A DNA stretch of 64,000 nucleotides from Vitellaria paradoxa (lineage: Eukaryota; Streptophyta; Magnoliopsida; Ericales; Sapotaceae). Position 1 is the first letter of the stretch; each line of letters starts with the position of its first letter. The stretch is from assembly GCA_019916065.1 (NCBI GenBank), contig CM034240.1, positions 18,585,894-18,649,893 on the forward strand. The letters run 5' to 3'. The notes below the pieces were generated by a model. It worked only from the letters and a program-made list of their open reading frames with translations, ran no database searches and was not told where the DNA came from. Of this stretch, positions 45,098 through 57,315 are shown one piece after another. Made by a program: the position numbers and the translations under genes.

Positions 45098-46125
45098 TAG
45101 CTCCCGTTTGGTAACGTTTTTATTTTCTGTTTTTATTGTTTATGTTTTTAAAATTTTATAATTTGGCAACAGAAACATATTTGTTAAATCTGTTTACGTT
45201 TTTCTATTTAAAAAAAAAACATAAACAGAAAAATGTAAACAGAAAAAAAGTATTTTCACTCTTTTTTTTGTTGGAAACATTTTATCAATTCTAATACTTT
45301 ACCCATTTTTGTTACATCATATTTATTTAAATATTTTATTAAACTAAAATTATTTTAATAAATAATATAATTAAATTAAATTAATTAAATTAATATGTAA
45401 TATCTATTATTAATTTATTTCTAATAAATAATTAAATTAAATTAGTTATTTTAATTAATAAGAAATATATATTATTAAATTATTTTTAATAAATAATAAA
45501 ATAAAATATGTTAATTTAATTAATATGAATATATTATATTAAATTATTTTTAGTAAATATTATAATTAATTTAATTTAATAATTAATCTAAAATAATTTA
45601 TTTAAATAATATAAAAATATTTTATTAAATTATTTTTAATAAATGTTATAATTAAATTAATTAATTTAATAATTATTTTAATTTAATTTATTTATTTAAT
45701 ATGAAATATATTTTATTAAATTATTTTTAATAAATATTGTAATTAAATTATTTAAATTATTATGAAATATATTTTATTCAATTATTTTTAGCAAATAATA
45801 TAATTATATTATAATTAATATATTTTATATTTACAAGATTAAATGATATAATATTTATATTTTATTATTTTGTTTTTAATAAATAATATAATTAAATTAA
45901 ATTAATATAAAATATATTTATTAAATTCAATTAATTTTTAAAAATTTGATAAAATTAAATATTTTATGAAAATAAAAAATTAGTAATTGTAAGAAAAATT
46001 ATATTTGCAAATGCAGTTTCAGTTTTAATTTAAAAAAAAATGATAACAAAAAATAAAAATATAAAATATAAAGATTTAAATGTAAATAGAAAAATGACAG
46101 GATTATCAAACGACCTTATAGCACC
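45098..46125. mobile_element. AT-rich element with GTTTGGTAACG / ATTATCAAACGAC ends
   Basis: Left end TAGCTCCCGTTTGGTAACG and right end ATTATCAAACGACC are imperfect inverted repeats, each next to TTTTTATTTTCTG / ATAGAAAAATGAC-like sequence. Between them lie about seven diverged units of 85-100 bp with the core TTATTTTTAATAAATA. No coding. A similar element sits at 47958-49293. Class uncertain. Confidence 0.55.
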
Positions 46126-47139
46126 TTGGGTGTGACACAATAATTTATCCATTAGTAGATGTAACTTAAAAACATAAAAACAGTGATGAAGTGTTTTTGA
46201 AGTATTAAAAAGTGTTGGATGATTTACTAGCATAAGAAAATAAACACGCGAATAGGATAAATAAAAATACGAGAATATATATAGATATGTATAAGTGAAA
46301 AGAAGTACAAATGTTTCCCAAAAATGTTTGATTTTTGGAAAAAAAAGAAAATAAACGCATCTGGATCAATAAGTGAGAAATCTAACAAGCAAGGACAGAT
46401 AGAGGGGTGGCAGATGGATGACTTCGAAAATTCTTAAATATCTAGTGTAATTAATTTTAATAAAATTTTGAATACTCTTTAAGTCTCACCCCTTTAATTT
46501 TTTTTTTTCATTTTTATCCCTTTTGTTAAATATGAAATCCTCCATCCATCCCGCTAGCCATTGATATTGGATACCAAAAAAAAAAAAAAATCTTAAAGTC
46601 TCCACTTTTTCTTTTTTTATATTTTTGTAAATTTAAATTGAGAAAAATTATACCTACCTCTCCTTAATATTTAAGTAATTATATTTACACTCTCCAACTT
46701 TTAAAAACTATACTTACCTTCCTTATTTTGAAATATTGTTAATAGTAATCTCCTCCGGTTAAATTAATCATTAAAACTTGACAAAAAATGTCAAAATAAC
46801 TAAAATTTTAAATATTTTTCTATTTTACTCATTTCTCTCTCACATTTTCATTACAAAAATTCTCAAAAAGTTTTTAATTTATTTTTAAAATTTTTACATA
46901 TTTTTAGAATTTTTTATAAAGAAAAGTGAATAAAATGTGAGAAAGGAGGGGTAAATTGAAAAAGTATAATTTAGATTATTTTGACTTTTTTTGTTAAATT
47001 TGAAAAGTTGTTTTAATAAAAATGGATCAATATTACCAATATTTCAAATAAAGGAGGTAAGTAAATTTTTAAATATTAAAGGGTGTAAATGTAATTACTC
47101 CAGTATTGAGGGAAGGTAAGTTTAATTTTTTCTAAATTT

Positions 47140-47812
47140 TTAATAAGTAATAATTACCTCTTAAAATTATTTATTTTATTAAAATATTTTTATTACATCA
47201 AATTAATTTTAATAAATAAAATATTCATTTATTAGTAAATTATATTATTTGTTAATATACTTTATTAAAATTAATTATTATTAAAAAATAATATATAATG
47301 TTAAATTAACTAGTTTAAATATATTTTATTAAATTGTAGTTAATTTTATAAAAATTAATAAAATTAAATATTTTATTAAAATAAAATTAATTACCATAAA
47401 CAAAATTATACTACCAGACATGTTTCTATTTTTATTTCGAAGAAAAAATAAGAACCGAATATAAAAAAATAAGAAAAAAAACTATTGAAGAGAAACCACA
47501 AAAAAAAAAAAAAAAATCATAAATGTTACAAGTGAGTCTTAAATTTAACAAAAGTTTTTTTATAAAAATATTACTTAAAATATCTCTCTTTTTTCTATTT
47601 TGTCACCAAACTATCAAACTCATTATTACATTATCAAACTATCCAATTTCATTCTATTTGATCTGAATTCGTTAAAATTAATGGATGGAGTCAGTGTTTG
47701 AACCAAATAGAGCAGAATTAGATAGTTCAAGAATATAATAGGTACATTTGATCGTTTAAAAACGAAATAGAAAAAAGTGAGATAATTTTAGGGATATTTT
47801 CATAAAAAAACT
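47140..47812. mobile_element. AT-rich insertion in duplication copy 2
   Basis: Copy 1 reads across this site (about 36755-36790). The inserted 670 bases contain TTATTAAAATATTTTTATTA-like repeats and end AAACTCTAAATTT. No clear termini. Confidence 0.5.
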
Positions 47813-47957
47813 CTAAATTTTCTTTATAACTTTTGTATTTATTATTTTTTTTCTATATATAACTATGTAAAATGTTATTCTTACCATATTGATCAATTGG
47901 TGAGAAAATATGAAAAGCAATGCTTAAGCTCCGTCTACAGCAAAAAATTGGTAGTTC

Positions 47958-49293
47958 AGGACTCGTTTGATAAAACTGTCAGTTTTCAGTTTTTATGTTC
48001 AGTTTTTAAATTTTTGTGTTTAGTTTTTAATTTTTTTGTTTTCATTTACATAGTTCAAAACAAAAATTTGAAACCATGTTTGACAATGATAATTGTTAGT
48101 TAATAGTTATAGTTGTTAATTAATTAAATTCAATAAATTTAGTTATTTTAATTATATTAATTAATAAAAATAATTTAATTCTATAAAAATAAAATATAAT
48201 AAACTTAATTTATTATAATTATTTTTAAAAACAATTTAATAGAATATAGTTTCCTATTAATTAAAGTAATTAATTTAATTAACTTAATTTCATTTAATTT
48301 AATTACTTAAATTTAATTGATTTAATTAATTAATTATATTAATTAGATTTAATTATTTTAATTATATTATTTTTTCAAAATAATTTGTTTCAATAAAAAT
48401 AAAATAAAATATATGCAATATAATTTAATTATATTATCTATTAAAAACAACTTATATTAAATTATATTCATATTAATTTAATTATTTAAATTTAATTATA
48501 TAATTAATTAATTATATAATTAATTTAATTTAAATTAATTAGACATATTTATTTTAATTATATCTTTATTAAAATAATTTAATTCAATAAAAATAAAATA
48601 TATTAAATATAATTTATTACATTATTAATTAAATCTCATTTAATAAAATAATTTTATATTAATTTAACAATTAAATTCAATTATAATTAATATAATTTGG
48701 TTAATTAATATATTTAATATAATTTACGTAATTAATATTTAATATATAATTTAATATATTAACTTAATTATTGATAAAAGTAATTATTAATTAAATTATA
48801 TTTGATATATTTTTACATAAATAAAAATAATATATTGTTAATTTAATATATTAATATAATTAATATATATATATTAATTTATATATTAATATATTAATTT
48901 TATATATTAATATAATTTAATATATTAATATATTAATATATATATTTTATATATTAATTTAATATTTTTTAATTAAATAATAATATATTTCGTGGTGACC
49001 GGAGTTGAGTGAAAGTTAGCGGCAGCAGTGACTAGATATTGGTATCAACTAGTGACTGATAGTAATTGATGATTGTAATTATAGTAGTTGTATAAGAAAT
49101 TGAAAACTGAAAATAAAAACTTGAGAAAGCACATTTTCTATATTTTCATAATTTTTAAAAATTTTGAACATAATTTTCATTTTTTTGAAAACTGAAAACA
49201 AATTTACCAAACTCGTTTTAGTGTTCAATTTTCAAAAAAAAAATGAAAACAAAAACAGAAAACTGAAAACGAAATGATTGCCATACGAGACCT
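47958..49293. mobile_element. AT-rich TIR element inserted in duplication copy 2
   Basis: Copy 1 (near 36912) gives the empty site. The insert begins GACTCGTTTGATAAAACTG followed by TCAGTTTTCAGTTTTT and ends AAAACAGAAAACTGAAAACG then CATACGAGACC, imperfect inverted repeats of about 45 bases. The inside is a degenerate array of AATTTAATTATATTAATTA-type units (48100-48990). Target duplication not resolvable. Confidence 0.65.
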
Positions 49294-49502
49294 TAGCTAT
49301 TAGTTATTAACTTTTTGACTTTTTTTTTTTTTTTCTAAATGACTATATTTAACTTTTTATATTTTAACTTTCTGTTAAACATTTAAGGATAAAAACGTTA
49401 AATTAATAAAAAAATTAAAAAGTTAACTATTAAAAAAATAATTTTTTTCTCTTTTTAAATAAAAAATTAATTTTTTATTAGTTAACTTAGTAACTAGTTA
49501 CT

Positions 49503-49536
<34 letters not shown>

Positions 49537-50497
49537 TCCTCTCAAACCTAACCTCAATGTTGGGGTTCAAATAATGAAACTTGTAGAATGGGTGAAGTAA
49601 TATAATATTACTATAGCAAGACAAGTCGAGTCAATTATCAACCTTAAAATAACCTGCTAGCAGCATTAAATTTTGGGTAGGCGTTGTTTGGCAGTATGCC
49701 TAGTAATGTTTATATGAATCTATCAGGCCATAATGCAATATAATAAAAATAATTACAACTTCCGGTACAGTGACAGACTAACAACTGACTTAAAAATATT
49801 CTCTCTAGCTATAATAAAATGCATATATAAATATATATATTAATTCCAAATTTCCAATTTTCAATCTGCCAATGACTAATCATTGAGAGAAAATATTTCA
49901 CAAAACCGATGATGTTTGCGTCGGCGGAACAATTTGGTGGTATCAGTCATATACTTCTATTGCTAGAGTGCAGCTGTTCCGCTAGTGCTGCCAAACTAAA
50001 AAAAAGTTTAATCAAATTAATTAAGTTGACCTAGATATTCGAGGAAATTTCTCTCTCTTCTTATTTTTATTTTATTTTATTTTTATTTTTTTTGGGGGCG
50101 TTCTTGTACCGTTTCATTTGTAATACCAATACACATTCAAATTCCCTGTTGTAGTTGATATTAAAAGTATTTGATAACAAATCCCTCACGACTTCACTTC
50201 AAGTTCCTCCCCAACTTGAGAAATAAATTATGTAAAGTAAAATTATAAAGTTGAACATAAAAATATATTAATGTAATATAATAGTTGGGGTTTTTATAGG
50301 GTTGATTTCACATGCCTATGTCTCCTAATTAAGACTTCATTTGACTACAAAATATATATATATACATTGTATTTTTTAGTCGTTTTCATCTATTATGATT
50401 TTTTCATTAAAATTAGATTTTCATCTTTCTTTTTTTCTTTTGAAACTTAAAAAAATATTATATTGCATGAAATAAAGTCAAGTTATAAGGCTTTTCT

Positions 50498-51913
50498 CAC
50501 TACAACAAATCACACATTCGGCGACTGCTTTTCCCGACTAAATATAAATTTAGTCACTAAAGATAACTTTTCCCGACCAAATATAAATTTAGTCACTAAT
50601 AGTCAATTTTTCCCGGCCAAAAAAAAGTTAATCGCCAAAGGATAACTTTTCCCGATTAATTGGTCGCTAAAAGGTAACTTTTCCCGACTAAATATAAATT
50701 TGGTCGCTGAAGGCAAACTTTTTCCGACCAATTAGTCGGCAAAAGTGAAAAAAAAAATTATTACAAAAAATGTTAAAATAATTAAATAAAAATAATAAAA
50801 AGTTTAACACTTTTTGCGACCAATTGGTCGTTAAAGGGGAACTTCTGCCGACCAATTGGTCGGCAAAAGTATAAAAAATTATTACAAAAAAAGTTAAAAT
50901 AATTAAATAAAAATAATAAAAATTTTAACACTTTTGGTGACCAATTGGTCGCTAAAGGGAACTTTTCCCGACCAATTGGTCAGCAAAAGTGTAACAAATA
51001 TTATTACAATAAATTATTACTTGTAGCGACCAATTGGTTCCTAAAGGGGAAATTTTCCTGATCAATTGGTCGGCCAAAGTAAAAAAAAAATTATTACAAT
51101 AAATGTTAAAATAATTAAGTAAAAATAATAAAATTTTATAACCTCTTATAACCCTAAACCCTAAGTGTAAAAAATTATTACCAAAAAAGTTAAAATAATT
51201 AAATAAAAATAATAAAAATTTTAACACTTTTGACTACCAATTGGTCGCTAAAAGAGAACTTTTCCCGACCAATTGGTCGGCAAAAGTGATACATTTTGTT
51301 TTTATATATATAAATATGTAAAATATATATACAAATGAAAGCTTGGCCTAGTGGCCAAACACACTAGCTTCCAAAGAGATGGCGTGAGTTCGAGTCTCAC
51401 CACCATCAACAACAAAAATCTCAAAAATATAGAGACGACATGTGGCCTAATAATAGGCTAACACGTGGCACAATCATAGATCGACACGTGGCAAACACAA
51501 GGTGCCATGTGGCATGATGACATGCCAACAAATAATGACACGTGGCACCACATTTAATTTTTTTATTTTTTAAATTAATTTAAAATTTCAATTTTATACT
51601 TTTTACCGACCAATTGGTTGGGGAAAGTGTATAATTGCCGACCAATTGGTCGGGAAAAGTGAAGAATTGCCGACCAATTGGTCGGCAAAAGATTTTGCAT
51701 TTTCTCCCATTAAATATTCTTTGCTGACCAATTAGTTGGGAAAGGTTTTACATTTGCCGACCAAATGATTTTTTGGTTAGGAAAAGTTTCCCCGACGAGT
51801 CCTCGCTAACCAAATACCGACCAAATAAGTTTGGTCGGAAAAAGTTTCACCGACTAAATTGTACCCTTCAACGACCAATTTTTTGGTCGGCAATTGTGTG
51901 ATTTCTTGTAGTG
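50498..51913. mobile_element. Complete non-autonomous CACTA (En/Spm) element, 1416 bp, TSD TCT
   Basis: Terminal inverted repeats CACTACAACAAATCACACA (left) and TGTGTGATTTCTTGTAGTG (right) define the ends. The 3-bp target duplication TCT lies at 50495-50497 and 51914-51916. The subterminal parts are filled with the palindrome CCGACCAATTGGTCGG (exact at 50848, 51265, 51638 and 51670) and many variants, and with four copies of a GTTAAAATAATTAAATAAAA unit (50771, 50896, 51107, 51190). No transposase is encoded, so it needs one in trans. A tRNA-like segment lies at 51338. Confidence 0.93.
51338..51405 (+). repeat. tRNA-like segment (SINE head) inside the CACTA element
   Basis: A perfect-looking box A, TGGCCTAGTGG (51344-51354), and a box B, GAGTTCGAGTCTC (51386-51398), start 42 bases apart, in a stretch without the acceptor stem of a functional tRNA. 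Either a captured SINE fragment or a degenerate tRNA. Confidence 0.5.
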
Positions 51914-51916
51914 TCT

Positions 51917-54858
51917 TATCTACAATGGCAAGCAAGTCATTAGGAAAATTAACTAAGGAACATTTGTTAGGAATTGAGCCATTTAGGCAACTAGAGGCTA
52001 GAAAATGTGCAGCTCCATTAGTAGATCTCTTGCACCATGAGAAGGCCCATTGCCTAGAAGATTTCTAGGACTGAATATCTTCGAGGATGGATGAAATCTC
52101 CCACAAAAGATGAAAGAAATGCATTGGCAGATTATTCTCACCTGGCTTTAGTCAAGGAGTCTTTTTTCAAGCAAAAAGCCCAAGACAATTTAATGAAATT
52201 GGGTAACCAAAATACTTCATATTTTCACAAGATAGTCAAAGCCCATTGTTCACCCAACAAGATTATTTCCATTATTGATCAAAATGGCAGAAAAGTTGAA
52301 GAATATGATGAGGTAAAGAAGGTTATTATAGAGCATTACAGAGCTTTGCTCGGGTCACCTACTACTGATGTAATTGATATGGAACAAGTGCTAGAATTAA
52401 TGAATACTACCATTCCCCAATCTGACTTGAATATGCTTGAAGACCCAGTTTCAGAGGAAGAAATTAAGGAAACCTTGTTTTCTTTACCTAGCAACAAGGC
52501 ACCAAGGCCAGATGGCTACACCTCCTTCTTCTTCAAACAAACTTGGAGCATTATAGGATCATATTTTATTGCAGCAGTTAAAGACTTCTTCCAATCGGCT
52601 TGCTTATTAAAAGAGGTGAATGCTACAGCTATTGCCCTTATACCTAAAGTTCCTAATCCAAGTTCTATGAATGAATTCAAGCCCATATTTTGTTGCACTA
52701 CCATATATAAATGTATCTCAAAGATTATTGCTAATAGGCTCAAGAAGGTTCTTTACCACATCATTGGCCCGACTCAAGCAGCTTTCATGGCAAGAAGAAC
52801 AATATCCGACCAAATTTTGCTTATACAAGAATTGGTAAGAAATTACCACCAAGCTAGATCCACCCCAAGATGTGCCCTCAAAATTGATCTCATGAAGGCA
52901 TTTGATTCAGTCTCCTGGCCCCTAGTACTTAAAATATTGGATGCTCTCCACATGCCTTCCAAGTTCTATCGTTGGATTAAAGCATGCATCACTTCTCCTC
53001 AGTTTTCAATTGCACTCAATGGATCATTGGTTGGCTATTTCCCAAGTGCTAGAGGATTGAGACAAGGTGACCCCATTTCCCCATATCTCTTCATCTTAGT
53101 CATGGAGTTTTTCTCCTGTTTATTGAAGTAGCATATTAGTAATGGAAACTTTTCATATCACCCTAAATGCAAGGAGATGAAGATCACTTACTTGTCATTT
53201 GCTGATGACTTATTCATCTTATGTAAACCTAATGAAAGCTCCTTCCTAATCATCGAAGAAACTCTCATGGAATTCCATAGATGCTCAGGTCTTCTCCCCA
53301 ACAACTCCAAGAGCAAAGTATACATAGCCGGACTCCAAGAGCACATGAAGCTACATTTATGCTCCATCCTTGGATTCCAGTTTGGCTCCTTACCAGTAAG
53401 ATAGCTTGGTGTTCCTTTAATATCCACTAAACTCAAATCCCAATACTGCAAACCTTTAGTTGATAAGATGCTAGCAAGATTAAAGAGTTGGGCAAACCAG
53501 GCATTATCTTATGTTGGAAGGCTAGTACTTATTAAGTTAGTACTTTTTGGAATTTAAGTTTATTGGAGTCTCCATTTTGCTCTCCCAAAAAAGGTTTGTC
53601 AGTCTATAGGGCAGATACTATGAAGGTTTTTATGGTCTGGCCCTGAGCTAAAAAGCTTTGGAAGCAAGGTGGCATGGGATGAGGTTTGCCTACCTTTGAA
53701 AAAAGGAATGCTTTGTATACGCAAACTAGGGGACTAGAACAAAGCAGCCATCTTAAGACATTTATGGACATTATGTTCTAATAATAATTCTCTCTGGGCA
53801 TTGTGGTGCAACAAATAACTACTTAAAGGCAAAAGTTTTTGGCGGGTTAAAGTACCAAGTGATTGCTCATGGACATGGCGCAAGCTTTTCAAACTTAGGG
53901 AGATTACAATACAAATGTCCAAGTATACAATTGGAAATGGAAGAACAACTTCAATGTGGTATGATAATTGGCATTCACTTGGTTCCCCTTATCCCTAAAT
54001 ATGGTTCACGAATTGCATATGATACTGGCCTTCCACTCAATTCTAAAGTCTCAGCCATTCTAATTAAGAAATGCTAGATGGGCATGGCCTTCAAGAAGGT
54101 TTTCAAGAAGTTGGGAACTTCAAGAAGTTGTTCGTGAGCTTGGTCAACCGCCTCCCAATACAGACCCTGACACTTTTTTATGGTTGCCTTCAAGGAATGT
54201 AATCTCCACCTCGGCTTCTACTTGAAATACCATTAGGTTGCAATATCCCAAAGTGACATGGCACAAGTTGTTATGGTTTCCACAAAATATTCCGTGGCAT
54301 AGCTTTATACTTTGCATGGCAATTAAAGAGAAGTTAAACACCAAAGACAAGATAACTCGTTGGGGCCTAACTAAAGATACAAGCTGCGAGTTTTGCAAGC
54401 AGAATGATGAAACAATTTGTCACTTGTTCTTTAACTGCCCTTACTCACTTGAAGTATGGACTGAGGTAATCAGGCTTTGTTTAATTCCCAGATCAAAGCA
54501 AAATTGGAGACATGAAATTGAATCGGCTGTAGGGAGCTTCAGCCGGAAATGCTTCACCAATGTCATTAAAAAGTTTGCTTGGTCATCAATGGTCTACAAC
54601 CTATGGATGGAGCGAAATGCAAGAGTCTTCAAGGGGTTAGCAATTTCACCCAAGGAAGTCCTAGAAAAGATTAAGTATGAGGTTCGCACAAAAGTTATTC
54701 AAGTTGTCAAACTCAAACCCACTAATGCAAATACTACAATTTGTAAGAATTGGGGGATCCCTTCTTTTGTATAGTATTCTTTGTAATTACGAGAGTATGC
54801 CCTCAAGATTTGTATTTTCTCCCTTAATCCAAATGAATTACTTACCTACCAAAAAAAA
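51917..54858 (+). mobile_element. 5'-truncated plant L1-type LINE with short poly(A)
   Basis: ORF2 sequence is recognisable directly after the CACTA element and ends at 54774. The 3' end is ATTACTTACCTACCAAAAAAAA (54837-54858), the same type of tail as at 3412 and 56604. The endonuclease region is absent. The 3' junction falls inside the inverted copy of the LRK10L upstream region, which resumes at 54859. The 5' limit may lie before the CACTA insertion (about 50440-50497). Confidence 0.85.
51925..54774 (+). pseudogene. LINE ORF2: reverse transcriptase and zf-RVT, broken
   Basis: The longest intact piece (52091-53131) holds the linker (NQNTSYFHKIVK), RT motifs with RPDGYTSFFFKQTW, LIPKVPNP, ANRLKKVL, KIDLMKAFDSVSW and GLRQGDPISPYLF. 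After a TAG at 53129 the same frame continues to the catalytic FADD at 53208-53219. Further stops and shifts follow (TAG at 53402, near 53560 and 53730). The C-terminal zf-RVT domain is open at 54238-54774 (WHKLLWFPQNIPWHSFILC, CEFC...CHLFFNCP). The element cannot move by itself. Plant LINE ORF2 order (EN-RT-zf-RVT) is known; only RT and zf-RVT are seen here. Confidence 0.92.
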
Positions 54859-56050
54859 GGTTCTACCTAGAACGAGAAAGACACAGTTTTGTTCAAGCTA
54901 AAAGCAAGAGTGGTCTTCAATCTCCAAGTCCAATTAATGGTGCGAGGCCTTCTGCGACATGAAAGGACTTCAATTTCAACCATTTTTATGAATCCCTCAT
55001 GGTATGCGTCTATCATTTGACCGCATTGCTGATTGTAAATTCTGAAATTAATGAATAATTGAAGATCTAATTAAAGTGTAACTATTTTTTTTTCATTCCT
55101 TTTTATTTTTTATTGACGTAAATAAGCTATTGTAAGGGAATGTTTGGTTTACCAAAAAACTCTAATTTTTACCTACTTTTTATAATTAAATTTCGTCACG
55201 TATCACTTTTACATCAATTATTTATTTATTTATTTTTGATCATCCAAATACCATCGTAATTATTAGCTTAAAGCACAAATGAAGACTCTTACTAAAGAAA
55301 TAAACTTGTATACATTTTATTCTTCTATATATTTATTACAAAATAATTTAATATTCTTCTCAAAATTTGAAGTAAAGGGGCTTTGTTTGATATCCGGAAG
55401 TGATTTTTTTTTCTTATAGCCTTAATTTTCCATTTTCTGAGTCTTTTCACTGAATTTTGATTAATTTTTAAAAATTTTTTTAATATAACTTTTGGACATA
55501 TTATTTACATTCACAAAAGCAATTGCATAAAAAGTACTTAAAAAAATAAGAAAATCAACGTATTGATAAAAATAAAAAAAGTTAGTTCTATAATCATTAT
55601 AAGAATATATTTTATTTTTAAAAAATATATATATGTTTTTAAAAGTTACTAGCATGACGAAAGACTGCGAAAGAACAAAAAAATTTAATGAAGAAATCAT
55701 ATGTAATGAAAAACAAGTAGAAAAAAATTTACAACCCTTTGATTTTTACCAAATTATTAGGTTTATTATTAACATCTGTTTGGGACTAAACAAAATTTCT
55801 ATAAATTTTAATAAATTTAAATTTTTTATCATTGCACAAATTATGAAAATGTAATTTTTTAAATTTATATTAATTTTTACAACTTCAAATAACTCCTATA
55901 CGCTTTAATGTCAAAGAAAGTGTGAACTAAAGAATGTTAAAGAGACCTGAAGGGCTAAAATAATTGGTATATAAAACTAGTGATGTTTGTCATTTGAGTG
56001 AGGTTGGGACTGGGGTTGGTTGGACCAAAATAGCGTGTGAAGAAGAGAGA
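54859..56050 (-). repeat. Inverted copy of the LRK10L copy-B upstream region
   Basis: The reverse complement of 54859-55075 matches 24836-25080 (TTCAAGCTAAAAGCAAGAG / CTTTTGCTTGAA, GGACTTCAATTTCAACCATT, ATTCTGAAATTA), and 55895-56045 matches 23760-23910 (TGTGAACTAAAGAATGTTAA, GGTTGGACCAAAATAGCGTG). The coding region that should follow on the left is replaced by the LINE. Confidence 0.88.
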
Positions 56051-56603
56051 GAGAGAGCCTGCTTTCACATTGCTAATTTAAAAAGAACTCAAATACTGAT
56101 TAATACTGATTAATATGACTAATTTAATTTTAAGATTGAACTTAAAAGAATTATTCTCTAACCTAACTATATTTAGGCACTTCTAAGACTAGTTAATAGT
56201 ATATATAGTAGATGTTTTTCTTTGTATTTTAAATTTAAAATATATTAAGAATTGTTAATATGGGAGGAGTTTAATTTTTGTTAAATTTAATTAATATTTA
56301 GTTATTTATAAATCATTTTTCAATCCTAACTATTATCTAAATATTTTTCTGTGTTTTTAAATTCTTTTTTTTTGGTAAGTATGTGTTTTTAAATTTAATT
56401 TCAAATATGTTACAAATATGTACATTTTACAACATTAGTGAACCAATAGGTGAGTGCCTCCATTTTAGAAATTAATTAACTTACTTCACATTACTTACAT
56501 TTACATAATATAATTCTAGTAGTTATACAGACAAAAAAATAAATTAATTAGTTGTGGTCAAGTATCGATATAGAACGAAATGAAGTAAAAAGAGAAAAAA
56601 AAA
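56051..56603. other. AT-rich spacer between inverted segments
   Basis: No coding. A T-run followed by GGTAAGTATGTG at 56366-56385 resembles a tiny LINE 3' end but is too short to call. Confidence 0.4.
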
Positions 56604-56844
56604 TTTTTTTGGTAATTAGTAAGATTTGAATTATTAGGAAATAATTACATCATCTTAGGGGTATACTCCCATATTACATTAATTACAAAAGAATGACTGC
56701 CAACTGCAATTAATAATAGTATTTACATTGAGACTTCTTACACTTGGAAGGTGAGACATTTTAGTGTATACTTCATGGACGATACTCCTACAAATACTAG
56801 CTGATGGTGAATGAGCTCCTCCAAAAACTCTAGTGTTTCTTTCC
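56604..56844 (-). mobile_element. Very short LINE insertion (3' UTR only) with long TSD
   Basis: The poly(A) tail appears as T7 at 56604-56610, then GGTAATTAGTAAGATTTGAA as in the LINE at 3412 (GGTAATTAAGTATAAATTTG), then a shared CTCCCATATTA block. The direct repeat AAAAAGAGAAAAAAAAA(T) flanks it (56587-56604 and 56845-56863; 9 versus 10 A in the last run). Minus-strand, strongly 5'-truncated insertion. Confidence 0.75.
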
Positions 56845-57315
56845 AAAAAGAGAAAAAAAAAATATTGAAATTAAAAGAGTTTTTCATTCAAAATTTTCTA
56901 AAAAAATAAAAAGTAGAAAGATAAATAGGGAGAGTGCACATACGATTTAGTTTAAACAGAAAAAAAAAAAGAAAGAAAACATTATACAACTTTGATATAT
57001 GTATATATAAATAATATAGATTTATACAGTACATCAAATATTGAATACTATTAATTAGTTAAAAATTATCAACATGACTAATTTAAATTTAAAAATTAAA
57101 AATTTTCTTTAAAAAATTATTAATTATCATGCTTAAATAATATTTCGGCATGTCACAACCATAGAGGTTTAATGGACCTCCCAAAAAAAGTGGAGTTGTG
57201 GTCATCTACTGATATAGGACTGAAAAAAAATTGTAAATAAAAATAAAAAGTATAAAGAAATTAGGAAATGATATTTGATTTCAAAGAATTTGTAAAAATA
57301 AAAAAATATACATTT

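Larger units (their letters stand above)
46543..50430 (+). repeat. Direct segmental duplication, copy 2 (expanded)
   Basis: Direct match to 36152-38060, in the same block order, with extra AT-rich sequence at 47140-47812 and 47958-49293 that copy 1 lacks, and an (AT)n tract at 49506-49532. The best conserved blocks are 49550-50100. It ends about 65 bases before the CACTA element. Confidence 0.85.

Noticed and set aside
51338..51405. Functional tRNA gene
   Set aside because: Only box A and box B are present; no acceptor stem pairing or complete cloverleaf.
50848..51685. Repeats with regular spacing that superficially resemble a CRISPR array
   Set aside because: Plant DNA, irregular spacing, and the units are palindromic subterminal repeats within a CACTA element bounded by TIRs and a TSD.
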